From assembly GCA_016790075.1 (NCBI GenBank), contig JAEUPP010000009.1, positions 1-64,000 of the forward strand: a stretch of 64,000 bases of DNA, given 5' to 3'. Shown one piece after another: positions 1 to 8,924 of the stretch; the stretch's first letter is position 1; each line of letters opens with the position of its first letter. The notes under the pieces were generated by a model, which did not search any database, was not told where the DNA came from, and worked only from the letters and a program-made list of their open reading frames with translations. The stretch comes from Rhodanobacteraceae bacterium (GTDB lineage Bacteria; Pseudomonadota; Gammaproteobacteria; Xanthomonadales; Rhodanobacteraceae). Position numbers and translations under genes: made by a program.

Positions 1-103
1 ACTCAACAACAAGATCCGGGTCATTCAGCGTCGAGCGTACGGCCTACGCGATGAGGATTATCTGCGCTTGAAGATACTCACCTGCATGCTGCCGCCGCTC
101 TGA
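1..103 (+). CDS. C-terminal end of an ISL3-like transposase (cut by window start)
   Basis: The frame starting at base 2 is open for 33 codons to a TGA at 101-103. It reads NNKIRVIQRRAYGLRDEDYL followed by RLKILTCMLPPL, which resembles the last residues of ISL3-family DDE transposases. Only the C-terminal tail lies in the window, so it is unknown whether the gene is intact. A putative terminal inverted repeat follows within 40 bases. The family call is from recognition of this tail only; another DDE family with a similar ending is possible. Confidence 0.6.
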   Translation, partial: LNNKIRVIQRRAYGLRDEDYLRLKILTCMLPPL

Positions 104-115
104 ATCACAGAAAAT

Positions 116-140
116 CACCCACACGAGTTCCGGAAGACCC
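116..140. repeat. putative terminal inverted repeat of the ISL3-like element
   Basis: Just after the transposase stop the sequence CACCCACACGAGTTCCGGAA, continuing to GACCC, reads on the other strand as GGGTCTTCCGGAACTCGTGT. That resembles ISL3-family ends, which begin with a GG(G/C)TCTTCCGGAA-like sequence. It is taken as the right end of the element. The matching left end is outside the window, so pairing cannot be confirmed. Confidence 0.45.
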
Positions 141-246
141 AAATTTCGTTTGTGACTGACAGCGCGCCGGATGCAGAATCCGTCCAACCCATCCAGCACA
201 AACACCTACGCATGAATGCTTTCCCGCCGCCGCTACAGGTCAGTCC

Positions 247-2631
247 GTGCTGAACGTGCTGGCCTGGGCTTTGCTGGGTCTGGTACCGACGAACGTCCCG
301 CCGGACGATCCATCACTGTCGCTGCGGCCGGCCATGCTCGACGCGCCGCGCGAAGCCCTGCAACGCGGTGACACCCTATTGGCTGGCGGCGGCCTCGACC
401 TCGCACAACGCGAACAGTTGTTGCGCGACATGGCTACGGCCGCACTGCTGCTGTCCGACGACGAAGCGGCGCGGATCGCCGACGAACTGGAGACGCTGGG
501 CCGCAACGGCGGCCGGGCCAGCGCGGTCGCGTTGGCCGATATCGTCCGCGCGCGCGTGCAGCTCGAAGGCGAGCAGATTGAAACTGGCCTCGCGCTGGCC
601 ACTTCAGCAACCGCGGCGCTGAATGCATTGGGCGATCCCGTTTGGAGTGCGGTTGCTGATCTCGAACTCTGCGATCTGCTGCTGTCTACGGCGCGCGCCA
701 AGGATGCGCAGCCGCACTGCGAAAGCGCCTACGCCAAATTTACGGCGTCCAGTGATGAATATGCGAAGGCTCGCAGCGAGAACCTGCTGCAGTGGGTCTA
801 TGAAGAACTAGGCGATCCGGAGCGGGCCTTGCCGCTGGCACGCAGCGCACTGGCGCGTTTTACGCACTTGGGCAGCCAGGGCGGCGTGGCGATGATGGAC
901 GACAATATCGCCTCGCTGTACTTGCGCCTGGGCCAGCCGGCAGCAGCCCTGGTCGCCTCCCGCCGCGCTCTCGCCTACGAACTTGCCCAGGGCAAGGTTA
1001 CGCATTCGATCTCGTCACGCCGCAATATCGCCGCCGCACTGGCCGCACTCAAGCAGCCGCAGGAAGCACTGAAGGTTATCGATATCGCGCTGGCCGACGC
1101 TCGCCGGCTCGAGCTCGGTCGCCTCACCGGGCAGCTACTGGCTACTCAGGCAGAGGTCGCCGAACAGGCCGGCCGGCTGGATCTGGCGCTGAACGCAACT
1201 CGTCAGCTTGTCGACCTCAACGGAAAGCTGTCGAGCAGCAACGTCGCCCGCGCTGTCGCCGAGCTGGAAGCGCGTTATGGCGCACAGGCGCGGGAAGCAG
1301 AGATCAGCGCGCTGCGCCAGTCGTCGGAGCTGCAAAGCGCCCTGTTACGCGCCGCCGAAGCAAACCAGTCCAGCGAACGAGCACGCGCAAGCTACTACGT
1401 ACTCGTACTGATCGCTTCGCTCAGCGTCGGCGCGCTGCTTGCGGCGATGGTCGTGCTGCGCCTGCGCTGGCTACGCCGGCTCAACACCGCGCTGAGCCAG
1501 GTCAATCACACGCGGGCCGACATGCTCGCCATGGCCGCGCACGAGGTGCGCAATCCCATGGCAGCCATCAGCGGGCTTATTGATCTTGCGCTGCAGCGTG
1601 TTGACGACCGGCGCACCCGCAGCCTGCTCGAAACCGCGCGCTCAACTGCGGCCGCGCTGGTGCGCACGGTCGAAGACTATCTCGATCATGCGCAGCTCGA
1701 ACGCAACCGTATGGATCTGCGCGATGAGCCTTTCGACTTGCCGGCCCTACTGAGTCGCGTCACCGGACTGTTCCGCGCAGAGCTTGCAGGGCGTCCGATC
1801 GAGCTTGCTCATCGGTTTGCACCCGGGCTGCCGCTGCACGTGCGTGGCGACGCCGCGCGGCTGCAGCAGGTACTTGTCAATCTGCTCGGCAATGCGGTCA
1901 AGTTCACGACCGCTGGCAGTATCGTGCTGGCCGCCGACCCGATTGATCAGGGACGGATTCGGTTTCGTGTCACGGACTCCGGTCCCGGCATGGCCGATGC
2001 CGAGCTTCAGCGCCTGCTGCGCCCGTTCGAGCGCGGCGGCGGCCGTACCCGCCGCGGCGTGGGCCTGGGTCTGTCCATCGCCAACCAGCTTGTCAGCGTC
2101 ATGGGCGGCACGCTCGACATACAGACACGCCTGGGCTTCGGCAGCGAATTCTCATTCAGCATAGCCTTGCCGCCCGCACCGCCTGAACCCGAGATCGAAC
2201 CCGCCAAGCCTGCGCGCTGCCGCGTGCTGCTGGTAGACGACGACCCCGCAATCCGCGAGCTGCTGAGCGCCCAGCTGGACACGCTGGGCATGGAGCACCG
2301 CAGCGCCGCCAACATTGTCGAGGCGCTCGCCGTCTGGCGCGAATTCGCTCCCGACACCTTGCTTGTCGACCTGCATCTGGACCGCGAAAGCGGGGTTGAT
2401 CTGATCCGCCGCCTGCGCGCCGAATGCGCCCCAGCTCGCCCACCTCGCTGCCTGATTCACAGTGCATCGCCGCCGGACGGACCGCATGACCGACCGCCAC
2501 CGGAATGGCAGATCGAATGGGTGCGCAAGCCTATGCCGCTGCGCGATCTCGGCCGCCTGCTGGGCGACGCCAGCGCCAGCGAACAGTCCGACTCACCTTC
2601 GCCCCCCCTGGCCAGCGCAGCCAACGGTTAG
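247..2631 (+). CDS. TPR-containing hybrid sensor histidine kinase with C-terminal receiver
   Basis: A membrane sensor kinase of 794 residues. It starts at a GTG with an AGG-like ribosome site and a hydrophobic N-terminus, so the sensor part is probably exported. Residues about 60-370 are TPR-like helical repeats. One transmembrane helix follows at about 382-405. A HisKA domain has the phospho-acceptor in AAHEVRNP (His432), and a HATPase domain has N-, G1- and G2-type motifs (LGNAVKF, DSGPGMAD, GVGLGLSI). A receiver begins near residue 657 (VLLVDDDPAIREL) with a likely phospho-Asp at 708. No output domain follows, so phosphate may pass to a separate regulator or the receiver may be autoregulatory. 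The gene begins about 100 bases after the end of an insertion sequence. No partner gene is adjacent. Confidence 0.9.
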   Translation: MLNVLAWALLGLVPTNVPPDDPSLSLRPAMLDAPREALQRGDTLLAGGGLDLAQREQLLRDMATAALLLSDDEAARIADELETLGRNGGRASAVALADIVRARVQLEGEQIETGLALATSATAALNALGDPVWSAVADLELCDLLLSTARAKDAQPHCESAYAKFTASSDEYAKARSENLLQWVYEELGDPERALPLARSALARFTHLGSQGGVAMMDDNIASLYLRLGQPAAALVASRRALAYELAQGKVTHSISSRRNIAAALAALKQPQEALKVIDIALADARRLELGRLTGQLLATQAEVAEQAGRLDLALNATRQLVDLNGKLSSSNVARAVAELEARYGAQAREAEISALRQSSELQSALLRAAEANQSSERARASYYVLVLIASLSVGALLAAMVVLRLRWLRRLNTALSQVNHTRADMLAMAAHEVRNPMAAISGLIDLALQRVDDRRTRSLLETARSTAAALVRTVEDYLDHAQLERNRMDLRDEPFDLPALLSRVTGLFRAELAGRPIELAHRFAPGLPLHVRGDAARLQQVLVNLLGNAVKFTTAGSIVLAADPIDQGRIRFRVTDSGPGMADAELQRLLRPFERGGGRTRRGVGLGLSIANQLVSVMGGTLDIQTRLGFGSEFSFSIALPPAPPEPEIEPAKPARCRVLLVDDDPAIRELLSAQLDTLGMEHRSAANIVEALAVWREFAPDTLLVDLHLDRESGVDLIRRLRAECAPARPPRCLIHSASPPDGPHDRPPPEWQIEWVRKPMPLRDLGRLLGDASASEQSDSPSPPLASAANG

Positions 2632-2702
2632 ATCGGCCTGACAGGAGCAGCAGCGGGCCACGAGCCTGACTTCGGCCGGACTACGCCAACTGCCCCGCAC
2701 AC

Positions 2703-3623
2703 TTATTGCGGCTGCCGCACAGGCAGTTGTACATTGCACAGTTCCACCTTTCCCGCCTGGTATAAGTACCATTCATCACGGCGATTACGCCGTGTCTCGA
2801 TCAACGCCTGGAACGTGGGCGTATCCGTACGCAACAACTCCAGCGTGCTGCGCTCAGCCGCGGGCAACTCGCTGCCCAGGCGCGCGCGCGTCAACGCGAT
2901 GCGCTGCTCGGGCTTGTCGTAGAAACCAAGTGCACCGCTGCCACGCGGCAAGGCGGCCAGCAACTCCATGCCCTGCACCACGCGACCGACCAACGTCACA
3001 TTGCGATCCAGGTGACGCGGCGCATGCCCCAGCACCACGTAAAGCTCGGCACCGTTGCCACTCTCGGCAGCATTGTCGCGACCGGCGCCAACCATGCCGT
3101 AGCAGTGCGTCAACCAGACCTGTCCGGCCTTGGGATCCCGCGCGACCGGAAAGCCGCCGGACCAGCCGACTTGCGGCGCGTACACATCACCATCCGGCAG
3201 GCGCACGAACGGCTGCTTGGCGATTGCCTGCGAAAACTCGGCGGCAACTGACTGCTTGGCCTCACCGAAGGACTTGGCCTTGTCCTTGTTGCCGGATTCC
3301 GGATCCCCCCACTGCACTACGTAGTTGTCTTGCACCCGCAGAATCGCGAGCCCGTCAAAATAGTGCTGCCGCAGCAAGGTCTTGATGTTCGCCACATGCG
3401 CTGGGGCATAGGCCGGCGCCAGCTCGATAAGCACACGGCCGGCGGCAAAATCGAGATAAACCGTATTGTCGGGATCGAGCCGGCGCCAGTCCGAGGGCTG
3501 GCTCGCCGCCAGCACCTCGGTCATGGTCCTGCCCTTGGCGGGCTTCTGCTCGGCATGCGCGGTTGCGCCAGCCAGCACCATAAGCACCGTTGCAACTGCC
3601 CACCCTCGCCCCATGCTGCTCAT
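2703..3623 (-). CDS. secreted cyclophilin-type peptidyl-prolyl cis-trans isomerase
   Basis: A proline isomerase of the cyclophilin family that probably helps proteins fold in the periplasm. The ATG at 3623 is chosen because it gives a signal peptide (MSSMGRGWAVATVLMVLAGA, cut after AHA). The frame stays open upstream to 3734, but that stretch looks non-coding. The cyclophilin domain covers about residues 50-240, with strand NTVYLDFAAGRVLIELAP and the segment HCYGMVGAGRD...ELYVVLGHAPRHLDRNVTLVGRVV. It is longer than minimal cyclophilins because of insertions and a C-terminal extension (TFQALIETRRNRRDEWYLYQ). An alternative start is the ATG at 3614. It lies downstream of the metallopeptidase gene on the same strand. 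Confidence 0.87.
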   Translation of the reverse strand: MSSMGRGWAVATVLMVLAGATAHAEQKPAKGRTMTEVLAASQPSDWRRLDPDNTVYLDFAAGRVLIELAPAYAPAHVANIKTLLRQHYFDGLAILRVQDNYVVQWGDPESGNKDKAKSFGEAKQSVAAEFSQAIAKQPFVRLPDGDVYAPQVGWSGGFPVARDPKAGQVWLTHCYGMVGAGRDNAAESGNGAELYVVLGHAPRHLDRNVTLVGRVVQGMELLAALPRGSGALGFYDKPEQRIALTRARLGSELPAAERSTLELLRTDTPTFQALIETRRNRRDEWYLYQAGKVELCNVQLPVRQPQ

Positions 3624-3733
3624 GCCCGTCGCCCCGTGAGAACCAGCAGCGATTGTAGACAGAGCCGCGCCGCCGGAGCTTGCCGCAACGCGAAAAACAG
3701 GGCGCGACCGCAAGGCTGTCGCGCCCCGATGCA

Positions 3734-6046
3734 TTAACGACGCTCAAGTGCCTTGCGCAACTCCTCCGACTTCAGTGCTTCACGGCTCGCTGGCGTATGC
3801 GCCGATTGCTGCAGACTGCCGCCGCGCGTGCCGGCACGATCCGATTTGGTCTGTGCTACGCGGGCAGCAAGGTCATCGAGGCTGCGCCCTTCGACCGAGG
3901 ACAGCGCGCCGGCGACGCTATCGAGATCACGCGCAAGTTCAGCACTCGCCCCCTTGCCCAGAGCCGCAATGAGGTCACGCGCCTGTTGTGCGACCTCGCG
4001 TGGAACCACGGCCTCTCCGCGGCCGAACAACCGCTCCGTCGCCGCGTGCTGGTCCAAGGCATCACCGACGCGAGCGAAGTACTGCACGAGGGTCAGGGCC
4101 CGTTCGCGCAATTGCTTGTCCTTCAGCAGGATCAGCGCTATTTCCGGGCTGTTGCGATAGTACAGATTGATCAGTTGGCGTCCCCCCGGGAACGGTTTCA
4201 GCGCCTTGTCGCGGAAAGTGCGCAGATTCGCCAGCGTGGTATCCCGTTCCGGCGTGTCGACTGTCACGATACGGCTGGCAACGCAGCTGGTCGGCTCGGG
4301 TACGCTCATCCAGTCGTAGTACATGATCTCGCGCGCACCGACGCTCTGCGGCGCATTGAGTTCCCCCGCCAGGCTGTACCAGAAATCGAGCATGTCGGTG
4401 TGGTAGCTGCCCCACAAGGTGTCGCGCAGCATGGCGCTCAGCGGCACGCGCTGCCCGTTGTTGGAATCGCCATGGGCGTTGCGGCCGCCATTTTCGCTGC
4501 CGCCGTTGGTGTCGTCCGCACTGTCGAGCATGTCGGTCAACGCCGCCGCGACCCAGCCTTCGTTGCGCTCGCCCGTGCGACAGCTTGACCGGAACGCCTC
4601 GATCGCGCGACCCCCATCGCCCTGGTGCCAGTTGAAGGCGCCATCCGGGCGCAGCGACAGCGCCAGCGCCGTACCCCAACCTTCGGACCAGGACAACCCG
4701 GGGTCCTGGCTGCACTGGTCGAAATTGTGCGACCCACCCGGGCTCGGCGACTCCTCGTCATAGGCGTAGTACATGACAGCATGGCCGTATTCGTGTGTTA
4801 CGACATCGGGCCCGTCGTTGTACTGTTCTTCAATATCCACTTCTTCCCAGAACCTGTCCCAGCGCGTGGCATCGTACGGGAAGCAGGAGTCGACGAAACC
4901 CGGATCCTGTGCCCCGGTACCGGAAACATGGTTCCAGGCCTGATTGAAATGGTTCCAGATCTGCATCGGCTTGGGCGAACCGCTTCCGGTCTGGCTGCCA
5001 AAGTCGACGACCACGCCGTCGTCGAGATCATCGCGCGAACCGGACTCCCATTCGTAGGTCGAATCGATGCCGTCGCAGTCCTGCACGCGCCAGCGCGAGT
5101 TTTCGAGCTTGAAGCTGTAATAGATATCACGGCCGTTGGCGCCCCAGCCGTCGTCGTTGTTGACGCTGAACGACCAGTTGCCGCTCCAGTCCGTTACGGT
5201 CGAGCCCAGGTGTTCGTCCAGCCCCACGTCGTCGTCCCATAGATTGACGCTGACATTTACCAACGGGCGCACCGTGCCGTCGAAATCCTGGAACAGCAGC
5301 CGCCCGCGCACGGTGATTGGATCTTCCGGTGCCCAGGCACGGCTGGATGCATCGACACTGTACTGACGTTGCCGCGGGGATGGCCCCGTGCCGCGCACAC
5401 CTGTCTGTCGCTCGGCCGGTACGTCTGACGGAGTGACTCGGGCCGCGATATCCGTCGGTACCGGAGCAGTGACAGGATTGAGCAGGCGCCGGTCAGGACG
5501 CGTCGGATCTTTGGTCAAGGCCTCGCGGAAACGCTGTTCGCGTCGCTCGCGCTGCAGCGTGGTCCACTGCCTTCCATCAAGTACGCGATAGCTACCGTCT
5601 GCATCGACGATCACATGGCGTATCAGACGATCACTGAATCCACCGCTATTGCTGCGGCCGCGTAGGCTCAGGTCAATCTCGTAATGACCGGGCCCGTCGA
5701 TTTCGACCGGCACCTCCACGCGGGTCTGCTGCTGCAGCTCGCGTGCTGCGAATTCGCGCTTGAAGGTGGCGCGCCGTGCAGACTTGAACGCGGCCGGTTC
5801 ACGTTCCTGCGCCACCGCAAGTGTGGCCACAGATACCTTGTCTTCAGGCAAGGCGCCAACACTCAGGCTCAACAGGATCTTGCCGCTGGCACCGTTCAAG
5901 CTGCCGCTCTGGCCGGCTGTGCCGAGCTGCAACGACACCGGTGGTTGAGGCGGCGTCGCCGAAGCGACCAGAGCCGCAAGAAGCAAAACCACCGCACCGA
6001 TACCGTGACCACCAGACAACCACCGTTTTCCGCTGATTCCGGTCAT
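3734..6046 (-). CDS. secreted zinc metallopeptidase-like protein with HEYGH motif
   Basis: A 770-residue exported protein. The N-terminus (GIGAVVLLLAALVASA) is a clear signal peptide. Residues about 35-150 look like a beta-rich domain, and about 240-330 form another (PITVRGRLLFQDFDG, LVNVSVNLWDDD) resembling a transthyretin- or CNA-B-like fold. The catalytic candidate is VVTHEYGHAVMYY, with HExxH at 418-422; Glu455 in LSWSEGWG could be the third zinc ligand. This points to a gluzincin-type peptidase, but the spacing and surrounding sequence do not match M4 or another family I can name. The C-terminal 150 residues are Ala/Arg/Glu-rich and probably helical. The 373-base upstream region carries a palindrome at 6267-6282 that could be an operator. 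Peptidase activity is inferred from the motif alone. Confidence 0.72.
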   Translation of the reverse strand: MTGISGKRWLSGGHGIGAVVLLLAALVASATPPQPPVSLQLGTAGQSGSLNGASGKILLSLSVGALPEDKVSVATLAVAQEREPAAFKSARRATFKREFAARELQQQTRVEVPVEIDGPGHYEIDLSLRGRSNSGGFSDRLIRHVIVDADGSYRVLDGRQWTTLQRERREQRFREALTKDPTRPDRRLLNPVTAPVPTDIAARVTPSDVPAERQTGVRGTGPSPRQRQYSVDASSRAWAPEDPITVRGRLLFQDFDGTVRPLVNVSVNLWDDDVGLDEHLGSTVTDWSGNWSFSVNNDDGWGANGRDIYYSFKLENSRWRVQDCDGIDSTYEWESGSRDDLDDGVVVDFGSQTGSGSPKPMQIWNHFNQAWNHVSGTGAQDPGFVDSCFPYDATRWDRFWEEVDIEEQYNDGPDVVTHEYGHAVMYYAYDEESPSPGGSHNFDQCSQDPGLSWSEGWGTALALSLRPDGAFNWHQGDGGRAIEAFRSSCRTGERNEGWVAAALTDMLDSADDTNGGSENGGRNAHGDSNNGQRVPLSAMLRDTLWGSYHTDMLDFWYSLAGELNAPQSVGAREIMYYDWMSVPEPTSCVASRIVTVDTPERDTTLANLRTFRDKALKPFPGGRQLINLYYRNSPEIALILLKDKQLRERALTLVQYFARVGDALDQHAATERLFGRGEAVVPREVAQQARDLIAALGKGASAELARDLDSVAGALSSVEGRSLDDLAARVAQTKSDRAGTRGGSLQQSAHTPASREALKSEELRKALERR

Positions 6047-6419
6047 GACCGTCTCCCAGGTGAAACGTTGAGTTCGCCGGCGTAACCGGGACGCCGGGCG
6101 GCGCCGTGATTCGGTATGAACTGGCCTTGCCTTTCGTTCCGGGCCATGACGCCCTAGGAAATCGTCGGGGTTCTGCCCCGGACGAAAGGCCCTTCGGGTT
6201 CAGACCACTATATGCACCGAGAGCCCGCAGACTGCCTTGGCCGCATCGCAAATTCCCCGGAAAATATGCACTAAGTGCACTTGGCAGCATAGGAGCATTT
6301 TTTCCTGACCGTCAATAGACGAATTGCCGCGCTTGCCTGACCATTGCAGCGCACCGGGCACAGCCGGACCGCCGACCGGGAGCCGGCAAATAGCGATTTC
6401 CCACACGCGGGAACCCGGG
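6047..6419. other. intergenic region upstream of the HEYGH metallopeptidase
   Basis: This 373-base stretch lies between the stop of the MFS gene and the start of the metallopeptidase, both on the minus strand. It contains no convincing gene. It should hold the metallopeptidase promoter. The only marked structure is a pair of overlapping palindromes at 6267-6282. Confidence 0.6.
6267..6282. promoter_or_regulatory. overlapping palindromes, possible operator
   Basis: TGCACT-A-AGTGCA (6267-6279) is a perfect inverted repeat with a one-base centre. It overlaps AAGTGCACTT (6273-6282), a perfect 10-base palindrome. The site is about 220 bases upstream of the HEYGH metallopeptidase start and is AT-richer than its surroundings, as expected for a dimeric repressor or activator site. 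No cognate regulator can be named. Confidence 0.3.
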
Positions 6420-7742
6420 TCAGCGTTCCGGCACTGCAAGCCTGTCCCGGTCAATACGCGAGTTGCGCCGCGTGTCAGCACTGAACACGTAGACGACTAG
6501 CGATACGGCGATGCAGACCGTCACATAGGTGTAGAAACCGGCCTCGTTGCCGCGCTGCTTGAACCAGAGAGCGAGGTATTCGGCGGTCCCGCCGAAAAGC
6601 GAAACGGTCAACGCATAGGGCAATCCGACGCCCAGCGCACGGACCTCGACCGGAAACAGTTCGGCCTTGACCACCGCATTGATCGCGGTATAGCCGCTGA
6701 TTACGGTCAGTGCGAGCACGATCAGCCCGAAGGCGATGGCGGGCGACACTCCGGGCACCAGTGCGGTAAACAGTGGAATGGTGCCCAGGGTGCCGAGCAG
6801 GCCGAAGGCGATCAGCAGCGGACGCCGGCCTATGCGATCGGACAAGGCGCCGATCAACGGCTGCAGCAGCATGAACACGAACAGGGCTGCAGCGCAGACC
6901 AGCGTGGCGTCGTCCTTGCTCATGCCGGCGCTGACGACCAGGTATTTCTGCATATAGGTCGTGAACGTATAGAACGCCAGCGTGCCGCCCAGGGTAAGAC
7001 CAACGACCGTCGCGAGCTCCCGAGGGTGCCGCAGCAGCTCGCGCAGGCGATGCCGTGACGCCACAACTGTCGCCTGAGCGCTAAAGGATTCCGTCTCCTG
7101 CATGCTGCGCCGCAGATACAAGGAGACGAAAGCGGCCAGCGCGCCGACCACGAACGGAATGCGCCGGCCCCAATCCTGCAGCTGCTGCTCAGTCAGGAGC
7201 AGGCGCTGCAGCAGGATCAGCACCGCCAGCGCCAGCAGTTGGCCAAGGATCAAGGTAACGTATTGGAAGCTGGACCAGAAGCCGCGGTGCTCGCGACTCG
7301 CCATTTCGCTGAGGTAGGTGGCCGAAGCGCCATATTCACCACCGACGCTGAGCCCCTGCAGCAGACGCGCCAGCAACAGCAGGACTGGCGCGGCAATGCC
7401 GATCTGCGCATAACCTGGCGTCAGCGCTATCAGCAGCGAGCCGGCGCACATCAGCAACACCGACAGCACCAATGCGGCCTTGCGTCCGTGCCGGTCGGCG
7501 TACTGGCCTAGCAGCCAGCCACCCAGCGGGCGCATCAGGAAACCGACGGCGAAAATCGCCGCCGTGTTGAGCAACTGCGCAGTCTGATCACCGGCGGGAA
7601 AGAACACTGGCGCGAAATACAGCGCGAAAGCCGTATACACGTACCAGTCATACCACTCCACAAGGTTGCCGATGGAACCGCTCAGGATCGAGCGCAGGCG
7701 CTGCGCCGTGGTAAGTGCTGGTTGAGGTTCACTGTCGGACAC
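6420..7742 (-). CDS. MFS transporter, metabolite:H+ symporter (MHS) family
   Basis: A 440-residue inner-membrane proton symporter with twelve predicted helices. The start (SGSIGNLVEWYDWYVYTAFA) is typical of the MHS family that includes the alpha-ketoglutarate permease KgtP. The two cytoplasmic loop motifs of the superfamily are present: GQYADRHGRKAAL between helices 2 and 3, and GALSDRIGRRPLL in the second half. Likely substrates are dicarboxylates or other small organic acids; the sequence does not fix which. It is transcribed alone or together with the downstream metallopeptidase, 373 bases away. Upstream lie the remains of an IS5-type element. Confidence 0.88.
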   Translation of the reverse strand: MSDSEPQPALTTAQRLRSILSGSIGNLVEWYDWYVYTAFALYFAPVFFPAGDQTAQLLNTAAIFAVGFLMRPLGGWLLGQYADRHGRKAALVLSVLLMCAGSLLIALTPGYAQIGIAAPVLLLLARLLQGLSVGGEYGASATYLSEMASREHRGFWSSFQYVTLILGQLLALAVLILLQRLLLTEQQLQDWGRRIPFVVGALAAFVSLYLRRSMQETESFSAQATVVASRHRLRELLRHPRELATVVGLTLGGTLAFYTFTTYMQKYLVVSAGMSKDDATLVCAAALFVFMLLQPLIGALSDRIGRRPLLIAFGLLGTLGTIPLFTALVPGVSPAIAFGLIVLALTVISGYTAINAVVKAELFPVEVRALGVGLPYALTVSLFGGTAEYLALWFKQRGNEAGFYTYVTVCIAVSLVVYVFSADTRRNSRIDRDRLAVPER

Positions 7743-7917
7743 ACCCGTGGCTCCGCTGGCGAATACGTAAGCCTGCCGTCAGCGCGTCGCCGGAACAAGC
7801 CCGGGGCCGGGCAGCGCCGGGTTGCCGCGAGTGTCTTACAGCTGCATCACCCGAACTGCGCGAGGCGCATAAAGCGATCCTTGCCAACGTGCTGATCAGG
7901 CTCGGCGCAATTGACGA

Positions 7918-7951
7918 GGCCAACGCCCTGGACTGGCCAACGCCCTGGACT
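7918..7951. repeat. 17-base perfect tandem duplication
   Basis: The unit GGCCAACGCCCTGGACT occurs twice back to back (7918-7934 and 7935-7951). The copies are identical and lie in non-coding DNA beside the IS5 remnant, so this looks like a recent slippage duplication in decaying sequence. Confidence 0.9.
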
Positions 7952-8150
7952 GGCAGTTTGTGTCCGCCGCCGAATAAGGGCGCACGTTGTCGAGCCACCC
8001 AAAACTGCGTTAGGCCACCCAGCGCTTGGGCATGGCCTTGAACGCTCGCAATTCGCCACGTTTGGCAATCTGCACTGTCGCCTGGCTACCCAATATTGCC
8101 CCTACGCCCGCGGCAACCAGTTCTCCGGTGTAGGCGCTGTTACCTGTTGG
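7950..8150 (-). pseudogene. remnant of an IS5-family transposase
   Basis: On the minus strand one frame reads NSAYTGELVAAGVGAILGSQ, then IAKRGELRAFKAMPKRWVA, a stop (TAA at 8010-8012), then RSFGWLDNVR. This matches the C-terminal part of IS5-type DDE transposases, where the pattern is a D-AYRG-LV segment, a short variable part, and PRRWVVERxFxWL. The Glu expected after WVV falls at the stop codon, so the catalytic Glu is lost. Nothing upstream survives: the frame ends beside the stop of the next gene. The element is dead. Confidence 0.65.
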
Positions 8151-8157
8151 TGGCCTG

Positions 8158-8745
8158 TCAGCCAACCAGTGCAATCGCCGATCCCGAGAACGCCACCACC
8201 GCGCTGTAATTCTTGGGAGTCTGCGGCAACGGCGCTGCAGCAGCGATGCCGAACTGAGTCACGCCCTTGCCGATCTGGTAGCGCAGATCGTAGCGGCGGC
8301 CGGCAAACTCGAACGGGTTGCTGATCAGCAGGCGCGCTGAAAATACATTCGAGGCAATCAGCGGCGCCGTGCCGGCGGCATTCGTGGTTTGTACTGTGGT
8401 GCCGGCAACAGCACTGACACGGCGGAAAGTGGCGATGCACTGGCCGCGGGCAAAACTCTGCGGATTATCGAAATCACTCTCCGGCTGTTGTTGCAGATAG
8501 ACGCTGAAATCGCCGACCGGGTCCAGCCCGAGGCTGAGACTGCCGTTGGTGATGGTGCGCGGCACAAACGGTTCGGCCGCAAAGGTGAAATGCGCGGTCT
8601 GTTCGCCGGGCTGGCCGCTGAACAGGTCGGCCTCTACGCCAGCCATATGCAGAAAGTAACCGTAGTCGGCCACCGTTCCGTCGGCGTGCGCGTAGAAGCG
8701 GCCGGTGACATACCAGGCAAGCTCGCCGGGCAGCAGCAGGGACAT
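8158..8745 (-). CDS. hypothetical protein, beta-rich
   Basis: A protein of 195 residues of unknown function. The ATG at 8745 is chosen because GAGGTG lies 5 bases upstream. The frame is open to 8862, but the extra residues look non-coding. Visible features are a mostly beta-strand pattern (WYVTGRFYAHADGTVADYGY, RTITNGSLSLGLDPVGDFSV), a Gly/Ala-rich C-terminus and no signal peptide or transmembrane helix. It stands alone, divergent from the gene at 8925. The IS5 remnant abuts its 3' end, so the terminus could have been altered by insertion. No family is recognised. Confidence 0.6.
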   Translation of the reverse strand: MSLLLPGELAWYVTGRFYAHADGTVADYGYFLHMAGVEADLFSGQPGEQTAHFTFAAEPFVPRTITNGSLSLGLDPVGDFSVYLQQQPESDFDNPQSFARGQCIATFRRVSAVAGTTVQTTNAAGTAPLIASNVFSARLLISNPFEFAGRRYDLRYQIGKGVTQFGIAAAAPLPQTPKNYSAVVAFSGSAIALVG

Positions 8746-8924
8746 AAGCACCTCGCCAGTGGAAAAAGCAACCTCGGCAATGTCAGGCAAACCGCAGCAC
8801 GACGCAAGCATTGCCATGAGTTGTACTTGCTGGCGATGATCTGCCGGCACTGGATGAACCACACGTTCGCGCCGGCCGAATCATACGCCCGGCGTTCAAC
8901 TCGTTTCTCGCGCAGGGAACCCGT

